A stretch of 64,000 nt of DNA from Rehmannia glutinosa (Eukaryota; Streptophyta; Magnoliopsida; Lamiales; Orobanchaceae). The notes beneath the pieces were generated by a model. The model was not told the DNA's origin and did no database searches. It worked only from the letters and a program-made list of their open reading frames with translations. The stretch covers positions 1,984,001-2,048,000 of the forward strand of contig CM071929.1 in the NCBI GenBank assembly GCA_016081115.2, written 5' to 3'. Positions 46,698 through 57,942 of the stretch are shown here, in pieces; the first letter of the stretch is position 1; every line of letters begins with the position of its first letter. Both the position numbers and the translations under genes were made by a program.

Positions 46698-48863
46698 TTA
46701 TTCTGCAGGGGTTTTTCTGTTGGGTTCGAATCACGTACTTGATCAACGACTCCTTGATCGATAGCAACTCAGGAAACTCATTCTTCAACTTAGAGGCATC
46801 CATTTCATTGTTACTTCTAGGAGCAACTATGACTTTAGCTTGCTCTTCAAGAGTGAAATTGGACCATTTGAAATCCGAATCAATATATTTCTTGTACATC
46901 TCCAAAATTTCATTGTGGCTGACGACGCCAGGGTTCGTGAAGTTCCATATGCCCCTAAGGTTTCGTTTCGCCATCTCGATCGAAATTGGAAGAAGCTCGT
47001 CCAAGATCGTCATGCTGTTGGGGATATTAACCACCCTGTTGTACTTTGAAATCTTGGTGATGAAATTGCGTGGGTTGTTCAGGTCGGAAGATATCGGCAT
47101 TCGGACTCTAAGCGTGCAAACATTGTCGTAATCTCTCAAGAGCTCTTCCACCTGATCAAGTGCATATAAAAATATTAGTGCCCATATACAGAGGTGTAAT
47201 GCTCTACTTATTAAAAACTTGTTACAGAGAAAACGCACGCATTAAGACTATAAAGTAAAGTAGATTTAGGACATAGGAATTGATAATTACCATGGCCTTG
47301 GTCTTGGAATAGAACGAGCCAGTGAAATTAGGTTTGTCTTCCTCCTTAAATCCAATGCCAGAACCTTCAGGGTGCTTAGCATCATACTCAAATATACAGC
47401 CAGTGGCGAAGTTCATCATAAGGAGCCCGTTTTCTCGGCACACATCGGCCAAGGTCAATGTACCAGCAACATTGGCGCGAATAGTTTCGGTCTTGTGAGT
47501 CTCACACCAATCAACATTGGGTCTACCAGTTACACCAGCAGCATTAAATACGTGTGTCGGCTTAACGGCTAGGAAGTCGGCCACGAGCTGCGATCGTTCC
47601 TCAAGACGTCCCTTTCCATATTCATACGCAATCCCTTGCTTCTCACACAATTTTCGAGCAAACCACCAATCCACCCGGTCCTACCATAGATCAAGAACTT
47701 GAGGGCGGTTTTTGTGGCGATGGGCTGGTTTTGGAAGCCGGTACCAACATTTTGGTCTGGTTTGAATTTCCGGTGAACTCGGATTTACCCGATTCGTACT
47801 GCTCAGCTCCATCAAAATGTCTCTCTATCCCACCAGGCATCATCAGCATTCTAGGATGAGGGAGCAATGCACCAGATACATCGCCCCACCACTCGGGATT
47901 GCTTGTATACCACTCCATGGTCTTTTTCAGCCCCTCTTCCCACGTGGTCCTTTCAGACCAACCCAAATTCTTCAGCTTTTGGTCGTCAAGAAAATACCTC
48001 TGATCATTAAACGGTCTGTTGTCCACAAACTGAATGTTTTTATCAGGGTCCATGTTAAACAGTTGGCATATGTCTTTTGCAACATCAATGACTCTCCTTT
48101 CCTTCTTCGTCCCAATGTTGTAAACATGACCAACTTCTCCCTTGTGAAGAACGACTTCAAATGCCTCGGCAACATCCTCACAATAGAGATAACTCCGCAC
48201 GTTCGAACCATCTCCATGAATAGGAAGAGTTTTTCCTCTCATGGCTAAAAGAATGAACTTGGGAATTAACTTCTCGGGAAATTGATTCGGGCCGTAAACA
48301 TTGTTTCCTCGGGTGGTAATAACAGGCAACCCATAAGATCTACCATAAGCCATAACAAGCATTTCAGCCCCGGCTTTCGTAGCTGAGTAAGGGTTTGTCG
48401 GGAGGAGCTGTGAGGCCTCGTGATTTCCTACAATGGCATCCTCCTCGGTCTCTCCATAGACCTCGTCTGTGCTAACATGGATAAACCTTCTAATCTGGCC
48501 AGTAACTTTGCAGGCCTCTAAAAGAACATGGGTGCCATAAATGTTGTTCTTGGTGAACTCGAAACTGTTACCGAAAGAATTGTCAACATGGGTCTGGGCT
48601 GCAAAGTGCATTATAGTGTCGATGTTCTCAGTAATGAGTAGGTAGTTGACAAGGTCAGCACTGCCAATGTCTCCCTTGACAAACTTGAAGTTGGGAGAGG
48701 ATTTTGAAGGAAGGAGGTTTTTGAGATTGGAACAGTAATCGAGTTTGTCGAGTACAACAATCTTGTACTCTGGGTAGTTTCTAATGAGCCTGTTTGCTAC
48801 ATGAGAAGCAATGAAACCAGCAGCCCCGGTAATGAGGATATTCTTGGGCGTAAATGTCGACAT
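46698..48863 (-). CDS. RHM: Trifunctional UDP-L-rhamnose synthase (RHM), with small indels
   Basis: It converts UDP-glucose to UDP-rhamnose for pectin and flavonoid glycosylation, in the cytosol. Exon 1 is 48,863-47,291 and exon 2 is 47,151 to the expected stop at 46,698. The N-terminal 4,6-dehydratase has the NAD-binding GAAGFIA, STDEVYG and the catalytic YSATK. The C-terminal 3,5-epimerase/4-reductase has GRTGWIG, GCIFEYD and YSKTK. Length is about 675 residues, as for plant RHM1-type enzymes. One base is missing in the linker (about 47,702-47,707), one in the C-terminal Rossmann loop (about 47,655), and one extra base lies near the C-terminus (46,731). The extra base makes the reading frame run on to 46,630 with an unrelated tail. 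Otherwise the gene is collinear and probably real. Confidence 0.92.
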
Positions 48864-48880
48864 TGTGGCTGCTTAATGAT

Positions 48881-49474
48881 CTACATAAGAAAACAGAGTT
48901 AAAATTACAACTAATGCACAAGAAAGCCATGTATGACAAAATCAAACTGCTTCTACAAAAACAATCAATTAAATAGACCTAAATTTGTTTTATGTAGGTT
49001 TCTTTTCTTCCTAAGAAGAGAAAATTAATCTCTTAATCCTAGTTCCCAAATCAGATCATTGAAAACAAAAGTTCCATCATTAAACTACTACAGGGTGTAT
49101 TAACGCAGCTATAGAATGCTGAATTTGCATCAGTAAATCACTAATCCTAATCAAACATCAATTCAACAACCACATTCAAAGCTTCCAAACAGATCAACTT
49201 AATAATATTTACAAATCCATTTAGATACGCACAAAATCAAGCCTTTCCATAACTGAATAGCAATTTCTTTACCCCGCATACATAGCTCAACAACAAGCAT
49301 ACAGATACAAAAGCCAATACATGCACGTATAGATGTGGACGAAACAGAAGCACGAAAATAAAACAAAAATCACGTAAACACCCAACATCAAACAGATCTG
49401 ACACAATTAAGACAAACCCAGATCATAAAAGTAAATTCCGTGAACAAAAAAAAAAAAAAAAAAAAAAAACTCAC
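48881..49474 (-). other. RHM 5' leader intron
   Basis: On the minus strand the donor is AAAC|GTGAGT (ending at 49,475/49,474) and the acceptor is cttatgtag|ATCATT at 48,881/48,880, 17 bases before the start codon. A run of 24 T follows directly after the donor (49,446-49,469 on the plus strand). Leader introns often raise expression of plant housekeeping genes. Confidence 0.6.
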
Positions 49475-49670
49475 GTTTATTCCGATTACTCAAATCAGGA
49501 TCCACCAGGCACCAGCGAGCAAGAAAAATCGGCAACAAATTCAAAATTTCCCTCTAAAGAAAAAGGAGAAAATGAAAAGGAAAGAGGAATCAGAGAGAAA
49601 TGGAAATAATTCAGACAGAGAGGTGACTTGAGTTGCGAGAAGCAAGGAGTGTCCAGCAATTTACCACCCC

Positions 49671-49678
49671 TATATATG
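49671..49678 (-). promoter_or_regulatory. TATA box of the RHM gene
   Basis: The minus strand reads CATATATAGGGG, about 200 bases upstream of the leader-intron donor. This would put the transcription start near 49,640 and give a first leader exon of about 165 bases. No other good TATA box lies in the neighbourhood. Confidence 0.5.
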
Positions 49679-50016
49679 AATTATGATACAAAGAAAAACG
49701 CACCTCTCCCTGTATCTATTTATATACGCGGTTCATGCAATTTACCTTCCCCTTTATTTTTTGGGCCCAATTATTGAAAAAACAATAATAGAGAATATTT
49801 ATACTGCGTACTGCGTAGTAATGCGTGTGAAAGGGCATGGAAATTGCAGAACGCGAAATGGCGGAATTGACCTTTGACGGGAAGGTGATTTTCAGCACAC
49901 GCGGGCTGCTCTCTCTGCTTTGTTTGTTTTCAGCGCTCGCGCACACAATTTGGGGGGAGAGAGAGGGAGTAGATGGGTAGGTGGAGCAGGAGAGTTGAAT
50001 TTGACTTTTTTTTCCC

Positions 50017-50293
50017 GGATAATTACAGAAAAACCCCGTAGGTTTAGGTTAATTAAAAAAAACTATAGACATTTCAAAATTACATAAGCCCAAATATGAT
50101 TTTGTCTTAAATTTAAAGGAGCAAATGTAATATTTTTATAAACATAAGGCGGGGTTTAAATTATTTTTTTTGTGTGTTTTTGAAAGAGAAAATGTAAAAT
50201 GAAATTAAATCTCACGAGTTTTTTTGTAATTTTCATAAAACTGAAAAAAAAATTTAATTTGTCTGAACGTGAAGGAGGTTTTGTAATTATGCC
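50017..50293. mobile_element. Mutator-like MITE (GGATAATTAC terminal repeats)
   Basis: The left end GGATAATTACAGAAAAACC and right end GGTTTTGTAATTATGCC are inverted repeats, of the same family as the element at 17,634-17,882. Flanking T runs obscure the target duplication. Confidence 0.6.
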
Positions 50294-51432
50294 GTTTTTT
50301 TTTTCTTTTTTCTCGTCTTGGTTTTGTTACTCTTGTAGGGCTACATAAAAGCTTGAATATATTTGTATTTGGTAATTGAAAATTTCTTTTTCGTTTTTTA
50401 ATCCAGCATCAAACTCCAAGCAATAAATAAATAAATTTATTTTAAAATGTACGTACCAGTTGTTTATTTATTCACCTATTGACGTGTGAATTATATTGTA
50501 ATAAGTATCAAATTAATTTATCTTTTGATTGAATTGAGTTTGAACAAGTTCAATCTACATTTGGCTTCACTTCATACATTATAATGAAGCAACTGTGCAT
50601 CAATGATCAATCATTAACAACTACGAAGAATTAACCATTGATAATGAATTAACTATGTGCTATAAAAATAGCAATTGAGATTATATATTTTACACACTTT
50701 ACATGTGTATATATGTGTTCTCTAGATGTCATTGATGTCATTTTGTACATATGTTATTTACACACTTTATATGTGTATATGTGTTCTGTAGATGCCACAT
50801 CAAGAACACCATATTTGGTTTAAGATCTACCATTTATATGTCATTTCTAAGAAATGGGACATTTGTAATACACTCACGTAAGGTGTAGTGCATAGACCAT
50901 TAGAACTCCATTAACTTGCATGTTTGAGCCTAATGCGCCATGCATGTATACAATATACTTAGATTAAGCGTTGCACCAATGTCTTTGTTGAGTTATGAAC
51001 ATAATGCACTTAGTCTATTAGACTTTGTGGACCATGACATGTCATACTAGTTAGTAAATCTACTAGACCTGCAAGACTCAATTTATAAATATTAAAAAAT
51101 ATATTTTTAAAAAAATCTAAAAAAATATTTTTTTCCAAATAATATGGTAAAAAACACATATAATATTTTTTCTGGAAACAAAAATTTAAAATATTGGGTT
51201 TTGATCTGGTCAAGTCTGAAGAAAAACTGAGAATCAACATATACCTATTTACTAAAATCAATTCCAACTGAAATGAGTTTGGAGTAGATCTTGCACAAGG
51301 AATTGCACGGGTGTGGATTAAATTTTAGGCTCGCTTTTTATTAGCGTGGGTTTTAGCAATCTAAATGAATTTAGACCTAGTCTAGAATTTTGATTTTCAA
51401 GTTGGATGGGAATTAGATTGTTTTCCCCCAAA
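50294..51432. other. AT-rich intergenic sequence
   Basis: Two imperfect direct copies of 'ttacacactttacatgtgtatatatgtgttct' type sequence lie at 50,692-50,722 and 50,757-50,788. Otherwise nothing was recognised. Confidence 0.4.
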
Positions 51433-51458
51433 TATATATATATATATATATATATATA
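51433..51458. repeat. (TA)n microsatellite
   Basis: About 13 TA units are directly adjacent to the left end of the 3.4-kb palindromic element. A shorter TA run lies at its right end (54,879-54,892). Confidence 0.9.
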
Positions 51459-51695
51459 GGAATTGGATCAAATGAGACCAGGATAATTAGAGTGAGACAG
51501 TGTGGACTAATCGCCACAAATCGTAATTTTAGATGGTTGAGATTTATCTAATTTAATAAATATTTTTGATTTATTTTAAATCTGAAAAGGGTAGCATTGT
51601 AATTGTGTAATTACTTAATATCATTTAATTTTAGTAATTTCATATCCCCCAACTGACGGCTCCTCAATTTCCCCATCCATGGAGCAGCAAGTGAA

Positions 51696-51977
51696 TTGCA
51701 TGGAGGATGCGGCTGCGTTTGTGGCGTTGTCGTCCGCAGATGGACCTCAGCATGGATGCTTGCAGGCTTTTCTCTCAGAAGCTCCGCAAAGAATAAACAC
51801 ATTGTCTCGCTGAACGAAATTGTGAGCTTTTTGAGCGCCGGAAATGACGGGTTCCTGGCTGAGGAGCCGACTTATGGGATGGCTGATATGGCTGGGTTTG
51901 TTAACAGTTATTGGAATTGTTCGAGCAAGCCGATTATGATGGCGGCGGCTTCAGTTGATCCTGGGTTCATGTATTGA
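51696..51977 (+). pseudogene. Captured gene fragment, unidentified, in left arm
   Basis: The open reading stretch has a higher GC content than its surroundings and encodes a plausible protein piece (SLNEIVSFLSAGNDGFLAEE). I do not recognise the family. It lies just inside the left inverted end of the palindromic element and has no partner in the right arm, so it looks like captured host sequence. Confidence 0.35.
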
Positions 51978-54059
51978 TTTCAGGGGACTTTGGTTAATTA
52001 TGATGGACAGAAATTAGTTTTTATTAATTAATTAATGTGGCAGGGAGAATATATTAATAATTTAATACTAGCTGGAGTTTGGAAAACTAGTAGTGAAACT
52101 AGTGAACGTAATTGGATTTGGGTTTTGGGGAAATAGAGTTGTAAACGGAGAAGATGACGGATTTGGGGATTAAGGGTATTTGTTTTTTTTAATAAGAAGG
52201 TGAGGAGCATGATGATTCTGATGATGAAAATGAAGATAAGAATGATGGTTCTATAGGTGCAAAATATTGTTGGGGTTTCAGAATAAAGGATAGGATTGGA
52301 GGATTGGCGAAGAAGACGATGCTGGCGTGGAGAAACTGGGGGCCTACGAGGAGACAGTTAGGATTAATGTACACTTATATGTTTTTCGATGTATACTTAG
52401 ATGTGTTTTGCTGTATAAGTAGTTAATATTTGATGTATGAATTTATGTTGTTGTATACTTTATGTTTTTTGATGTATACTTATATGTGTTTTGTTGTATA
52501 CTTATATGTTTTTTTTGTTGTACACTTATTTTTTTGTTTGACAATTGCAATATAAGACAAATATGTTAAATATACAACATAATAGTGTTAACTATACAAA
52601 GAAATATATGTTAAATATAAAATACAATAATGAGAGCGATTTTCTCTCTCCATAATCGATTTTTACTTAATCCACGATCCGTCACATGTTAATAAATGTG
52701 ATTCTCTCTCACTATAATTGATTCATTTGATTCACGGTCACATGTTTTTTTGTTTGACCATTTTAATATGCAATAAAATTATGTTAAATATACAAGAAAA
52801 AAATAGTGTTAAGTATACATCAAATATATGATAAGTGTACAACATCTTTGCGTGGAAATACATGTGTGATTTTCTCTCTCCAATGTGATTTTTCGCGATT
52901 TTCTTCCACGTGATTTTTCTCTCTAATAATCGATTCTATATTTGGATGGTCCCCCACATGTTTGTTTTGACAATTATACCCTTATTTTGCCTTAATTAAA
53001 TGTTTAATATAATTTTAACCCTTATTTATCTTAGTCATTGATATAGATAAGAGATGGTTAAAATGAAACCACATATTATAGTGAGATAATGTGGACTCAT
53101 CTCAACCCTCCTTTAGTTATATCAATAGCTAAGATAAATAGGGGTTATAATTACATTAAATATTTAATTAAATCAAAATAAGGGTATAGTAGTCAAATTA
53201 CCCAGTGGGGGACCATCGAAATATGGAATCGATTATTAGGAGAGAGAAAATCACGCGTGAGGAGAGAGAAAATCGCTATTTGAGAGAGAAAATCACGCAT
53301 GTGCTTTCGCTACGTAAAAGTATGTTGTACACTTATCATATATTTGATGTATATTTAACATTATTTTTCTTGTATGTTTAACATAATTTTACTCGCATAT
53401 TAAAATGGTCAAACAAAAATATGTGGGGACCGCGAATCGAGCGAATCGATTATATATGGAGAGAGAATCACGATCATTAACATGGGGACCGTGGATTAAG
53501 AAATCAATTATAGAGAGAGAGAGAAAAAAAATCACGCTCATTATTGTCTTGTATATACGCAGATATATTTGATGTACACTTAACACTATTTTGATGTATG
53601 TTTAACATAATTTTACTACATATTAAAATGGTCAAACAAAAATATGTGGGGACAAAGTGGATTAAGTAAATCAATTATAGAGAGAGAAAATCACGCTCAT
53701 TAGTGATGTATATTTAGCATATATTTGATGTATACATAACACTATTTTGTTGTATGTTTAACATAATTTTACTGCATATTACAATTGTCAAACAAAAATA
53801 TAAGTATACAACAAAACACATATAAGTATACAACAACATAAATATATACATCAAAATTTAACTATTTATACAACAAAACACATCTAAATATACATCGAAA
53901 AATATCTAAGTGTACAATAATCCTCACTGCCTCCTAGTAGGCCCTCGTTTTCTCCACGTCAGTATCGTCTTTTTCACCAATCCTCCGATCCTGTCCAACC
54001 TCCGCCGTCCACCACCGCCTGCAAATCCACCCTCTACCCCATGTTATTCCTCTCCATTC

Positions 54060-54680
54060 CAAGCCTACGGTTTTGGTGGGGGAGATGAAACAAATTATTC
54101 AGTTACACACAGTACTTTAGGAACTCCATCGGCATCTTCCACCACACTACACTCCTCTTTTCAACCTCACCAGTTTTCTTGTTTCCAGCGTCGTCTACAA
54201 CGTTGCCTCCACTCTGAATCTTCTCATTTTCATTCTTTTCACCTGAAACCTCCACATCCACTTGAGAATCCTCTGGAACGTTTTCATTTTTAGGAGAGCT
54301 CACTTCCATACCACTCGAGTCCAAACAAAATTTCCCCAAATCCTCCCCCTTTTCCTCGAGTATTTCCCCAATTCCTTCAACACTTGGTTCTTTTTTCTCG
54401 ATTTCAGAAAAAACCATTCCCTTTCTCCTACCCGATTCGCTAAATTATCGGTCCAAAATTCACCAGACTCCTTGTTAAGGTACGGAGTTGGGTTCTCCTC
54501 CAACCCGGGATCAATCCAACTCGGATTATCAGACTCAGCCGACTTATCATAATCCAAATCCTCCCCAAAACGAATTTGAGAGTCTAACGAGAAATAATCG
54601 ACCTGAATTAAACCTCCAGAATCAATTTCACCGAAAGAGTTACTGGGCTTGGGGGAGCTAACCGGGACAGACTCAGGATC
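54060..54680 (-). pseudogene. Captured gene fragment in right arm, acidic protein ending in a WWKMP motif
   Basis: On the minus strand, coding-like sequence runs from about 54,680 to 54,103 with one frameshift near 54,420. It is rich in Ser, Glu, Asp and Lys, then ends with KRSVVWWKMPMEFLKYCV. This pattern, an acidic region followed by a tryptophan-rich segment before a membrane anchor, resembles plant DUF6821-type proteins, but I am not certain. It lacks a start and the C-terminal anchor, so it is a fragment carried by the element. Confidence 0.4.
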
Positions 54681-54892
54681 CGAACTGGATTGAAATTAAA
54701 CTGATATTATTTAATTGTGTAGTGACAATCCTGTCCTTTTCAGCTTTAAAATAAAACGAAAATAATTATTAAATTAGAAAAATCTCAACCATCTAAAATT
54801 TGAGATTTGTGGTCAGGATTAGTCCACACTGTCTCACACTCTCACTCTAATTATCTGGTCTCATTTGATCCTATTCTTATATATATATATTA

Positions 54893-55374
54893 TTGAAAAC
54901 TCAAACACAAACTTACAATTGTCATCGGCTGGCGAAAGAGCCACCTTATACAAGCATTTATCAAGGAAAAAGCGACACACCTTAAGAAAGAAAACAAATA
55001 CATCTTTCTTCTATGGTTTCCTTTTTATTTTTGTTTGTTCTCAGTTCCAGACATTCGTTGTGCTTCTAATTGTAATAGATTAGCTAGTTTGGTATTTGAT
55101 TGTGTTTCATATTTGGACTAGTCAATTCTATGCTTGGTTTTATGTTTAGTCAAATGACTCTTAGCAAGTTTGACATGGTTTAGTTATATTGTACCTTTGA
55201 TTTGAGGTTCCTAAAAGTCTGTCATTTTGGGGTAGGGGGGAGGGGATAAGGAAGAGAGAAAGGAGACAAGTACTCATACGCGATGAGACCAAAACACACC
55301 TTAAAAGGAGGATCAAGGCATTCCCCAAGAGAGATCAATAACTTAAATACACGAATATACAGTGAGTCTGAGCA
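54893..55374. other. Intergenic sequence
   Basis: No gene or repeat boundary was recognised. Confidence 0.4.
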
Positions 55375-55382
55375 ACCACTGG

Positions 55383-55678
55383 CAGGCGGCCGCCCGGGGT
55401 AGTCCGGACGACGACCGCTGGGCCCCAAATTTTAGGGGCCCCAATCTTACATAAGTCTTTATATATATAAGTACATACTTATTAAGTTGTTTTTATAGAG
55501 GCCCAAAAAATAGGAAAAAAAATACCAAATATCCTTTTGCTTTCCAAATTGTACTAAAAAAAATTAATTTAACTTATAAAAAAACATTATTTTTTCCTTC
55601 AAATTATATTTCTAACCAAGAAAGGGGCCCATTTTTTCTGCTTGGCCATGGGCCCCCAAAAATTCAGGATCGGCCCTG
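55383..55678. mobile_element. Probable degraded hAT-type element
   Basis: It starts CAGGCGGCCGCCCGGGG and ends GGATCGGCCCTG. The ends are inverted and GC-rich like the element at 30,040-30,616, and both carry ggggcccca-type words inside. A target duplication is not clear. Confidence 0.5.
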
Positions 55679-57334
55679 CCACCAGGAGCTGCAAGACAAA
55701 CATCACAACACCTATGGGTTCGCCCTTCAAACAGGGACTATAATAACAACGAGAAGAAAAAAAATCAGTCTCTCACTCTCTCATGTCCACTGCCGCAACC
55801 TATCACCACCATCAGTTACTGACCCGCTGCTAGATTGCCATTGTCGTCATCACAGTCACATTACCCTCCCCTTCATATAGCCAAAACACCACAAATCCTC
55901 CACCAAGTATCTGAAACCAACTCCTCAAACACAACTTGAGCAAAAACTAGAGCATCTCCACATTTGAGGCATTGAGGTTAAGGAAACCATGAAGATGGGA
56001 TGAATGGAGGGGAGAGGGAGAGAGGTGGTTGTACAAAGTTGTACTGCTTTTGTAAAGTGGTGCCCTACACTCAGTTTGTTTATATTTTAGTTTATTATAT
56101 GTACATTTTGTGATGTTATTTTAAATTATATGTTTTAAAGTTTTAGCATTATTGTATATACATTATATATTTTTTATATTTTTAAAATTATATAACGAAT
56201 TGTCCTTGGTTTTTTCAATTTCTCCCTTGGTGGGAGTAGGCTCACTCTCCTTTTGGTGGGAGTTGGTTTGCTTTTTGTTTTGTCTTTTTGTTGTTTTTTC
56301 TTTGTTTTTTCTTCTTTTTGGATCTATTCAAATAATATGTAAATATGTTGTTTTGTGGTCTCATTCGGAGTTCTTCATCAATTTCTGGTAAATCTGCAGA
56401 TCATAAAAGAGTTTTGGTGTGGATCGTCTAAATATTATTTGGAAGTGCAAGTTGTCATTCGTCCAACCAAAAATCACAGTCACTCACTGAGTTTGATCTG
56501 ATACTTTATGATCGATTGTATTTATTTAGTTTAAATTTTTGTGTGTCTTCACCTCTTCTCTTATTTGCAAGGTGGGAATTTATCTGGGTTTTTCTCATTC
56601 GGTTTTAGGATCTTGTATATTGTTTGTTTTGTATTTATTAATAATAATATAATTTCCTTGCTATAAAAAAATTATATAACGAATCTACTAAATCATACAA
56701 TCTGAGTCTAGTACTGGGTTTGAACTTTTCACACGGATTGAATACATAGTTTTGGTACGAAGAAACTTCTCTCTACTTCCCAAAACCCTCTGTCTTGTCT
56801 CTACTTCCTAAAACTTCTCTCTGTTTTCCCTCATTCCTCCATTTGAGAGGATGGGGGAACCCAAATCACTTAAATCATTTCCTTACCTTTTTTTTTTTGT
56901 TTCCCTTCATGGGAATGATTTTTTTCCCTTGTGGAACCTCAGTCTCCTTTCATGAGAGTGTTTTAGTTTCTCTTTGTGGGAACTTTTTTCTTATTTTTTT
57001 CTTTAGATTCGATAGTTTTGGCACCAGATCAGAACGATTTGGCTTCAGTTCTGGTCTTTTGGGTAATTGATTGGCTACATTAGGAGGTCTTTCATGGCTT
57101 AATACTATAGAATAAAATTACACGATGAAGTGGAATTCGCGTGCTATGGAAAAAAGACAGTGAGCTTGTGACAAATTTGGAACTGCTGGCCATTTAATGG
57201 AGTTTTAGTTTTTTTTTTTTTTTTTTTGTAACAATTCATCTTTGTTTTTGTATTTTTTTCTCCTTAAGCACGTTCCCCCTTTTTGTGGCCTATTTTGTTT
57301 TGGAGTTTCCTTTTGGGTTGTATCCATGTATTAC
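55679..57334. other. AT-rich intergenic sequence
   Basis: No gene was recognised. T-rich stretches give chance ORFs only. Confidence 0.4.
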
Positions 57335-57878
57335 CAGTGGCGTAGCCACATGATGCCCAGTGCGGTTGATGGACCGCACTGAATTTCAGAATTACTCTAT
57401 TAAATTTGGGTTGGACCGAACTGGAACTTGGGGTGGCCCTGTTAAATTTTGGTTGGACCACACTGAAAATTCAGCCTATAAAAAAATTAAATTAAACTTC
57501 AAAAGGCTAAAGAATTAAGAATCACCTGAGCCAATTAAGGCATTGAATGCTCCAAAGTTGATAATATGTAGCTTTATGGGAACAATTCTCAAATAAGTTT
57601 TTGGATCTAAAAATTAATTTTTCATAATAATATTTGTTTGGTTGTTAATTTAGCATTGACGTTTGGATAAGTCACTTCTCCAAAACGTTCATTCAAGATA
57701 ACCCGAAATTAGAGAGTATGAAAATCGGTAAAAGCCTGGTAAAGATACAACCTCCATATTTGCTTTTTTTATTGAAATATTTTTTGTCTTCTGTTTTTCA
57801 AAAATTCGGCACGATAATCGCCTAGTCGAAACGAATTGTTTTTTACCGCACTGGCCAAAAATTCTGGCTACGCCCATG
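57335..57878. mobile_element. hAT-type non-autonomous element with 8-bp target duplication
   Basis: The left end CAGTGGCGTAGCCACA and right end TGGCTACGCCCATG are inverted repeats, continuing with CAGTGCGG inside both ends. The duplication tgtattac is perfect (57,327-57,334 and 57,879-57,886). The interior of 544 bases has no transposase. Confidence 0.87.
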
Positions 57879-57942
57879 TGTATTACATCTCCCCTCGAGT
57901 TGGAGAATTTTTGCTTTGAGGGTCTTCTAGCCAGACTTTGAT

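Larger units (their letters stand above)
51459..54878. mobile_element. 3.4-kb palindromic element with long inverted ends and captured gene fragments
   Basis: The left end reads ggatcaaatgagaccaggat then agtgagacagtgtggac. The right end is its near-complement, and similarity continues for about 200 bases. Inside, a second inverted layer (52,380-53,060 against 53,090-53,900) carries repeats with TGTATACTTATATG and ATGTTAAATATACAA. Gene-like segments sit between the outer ends and this layer: 51,697-51,980, 52,160-52,370, 53,920-54,060 and 54,060-54,680. No transposase is seen. The (TA)n flanks suggest insertion into a TA repeat. I cannot assign the superfamily. Confidence 0.75.

Noticed and set aside
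52380..53900. CRISPR-like or satellite array from recurring TGTATACTTATATG words
   Set aside because: Spacing is irregular and the words are part of the inverted layers of the palindromic element in a plant genome.
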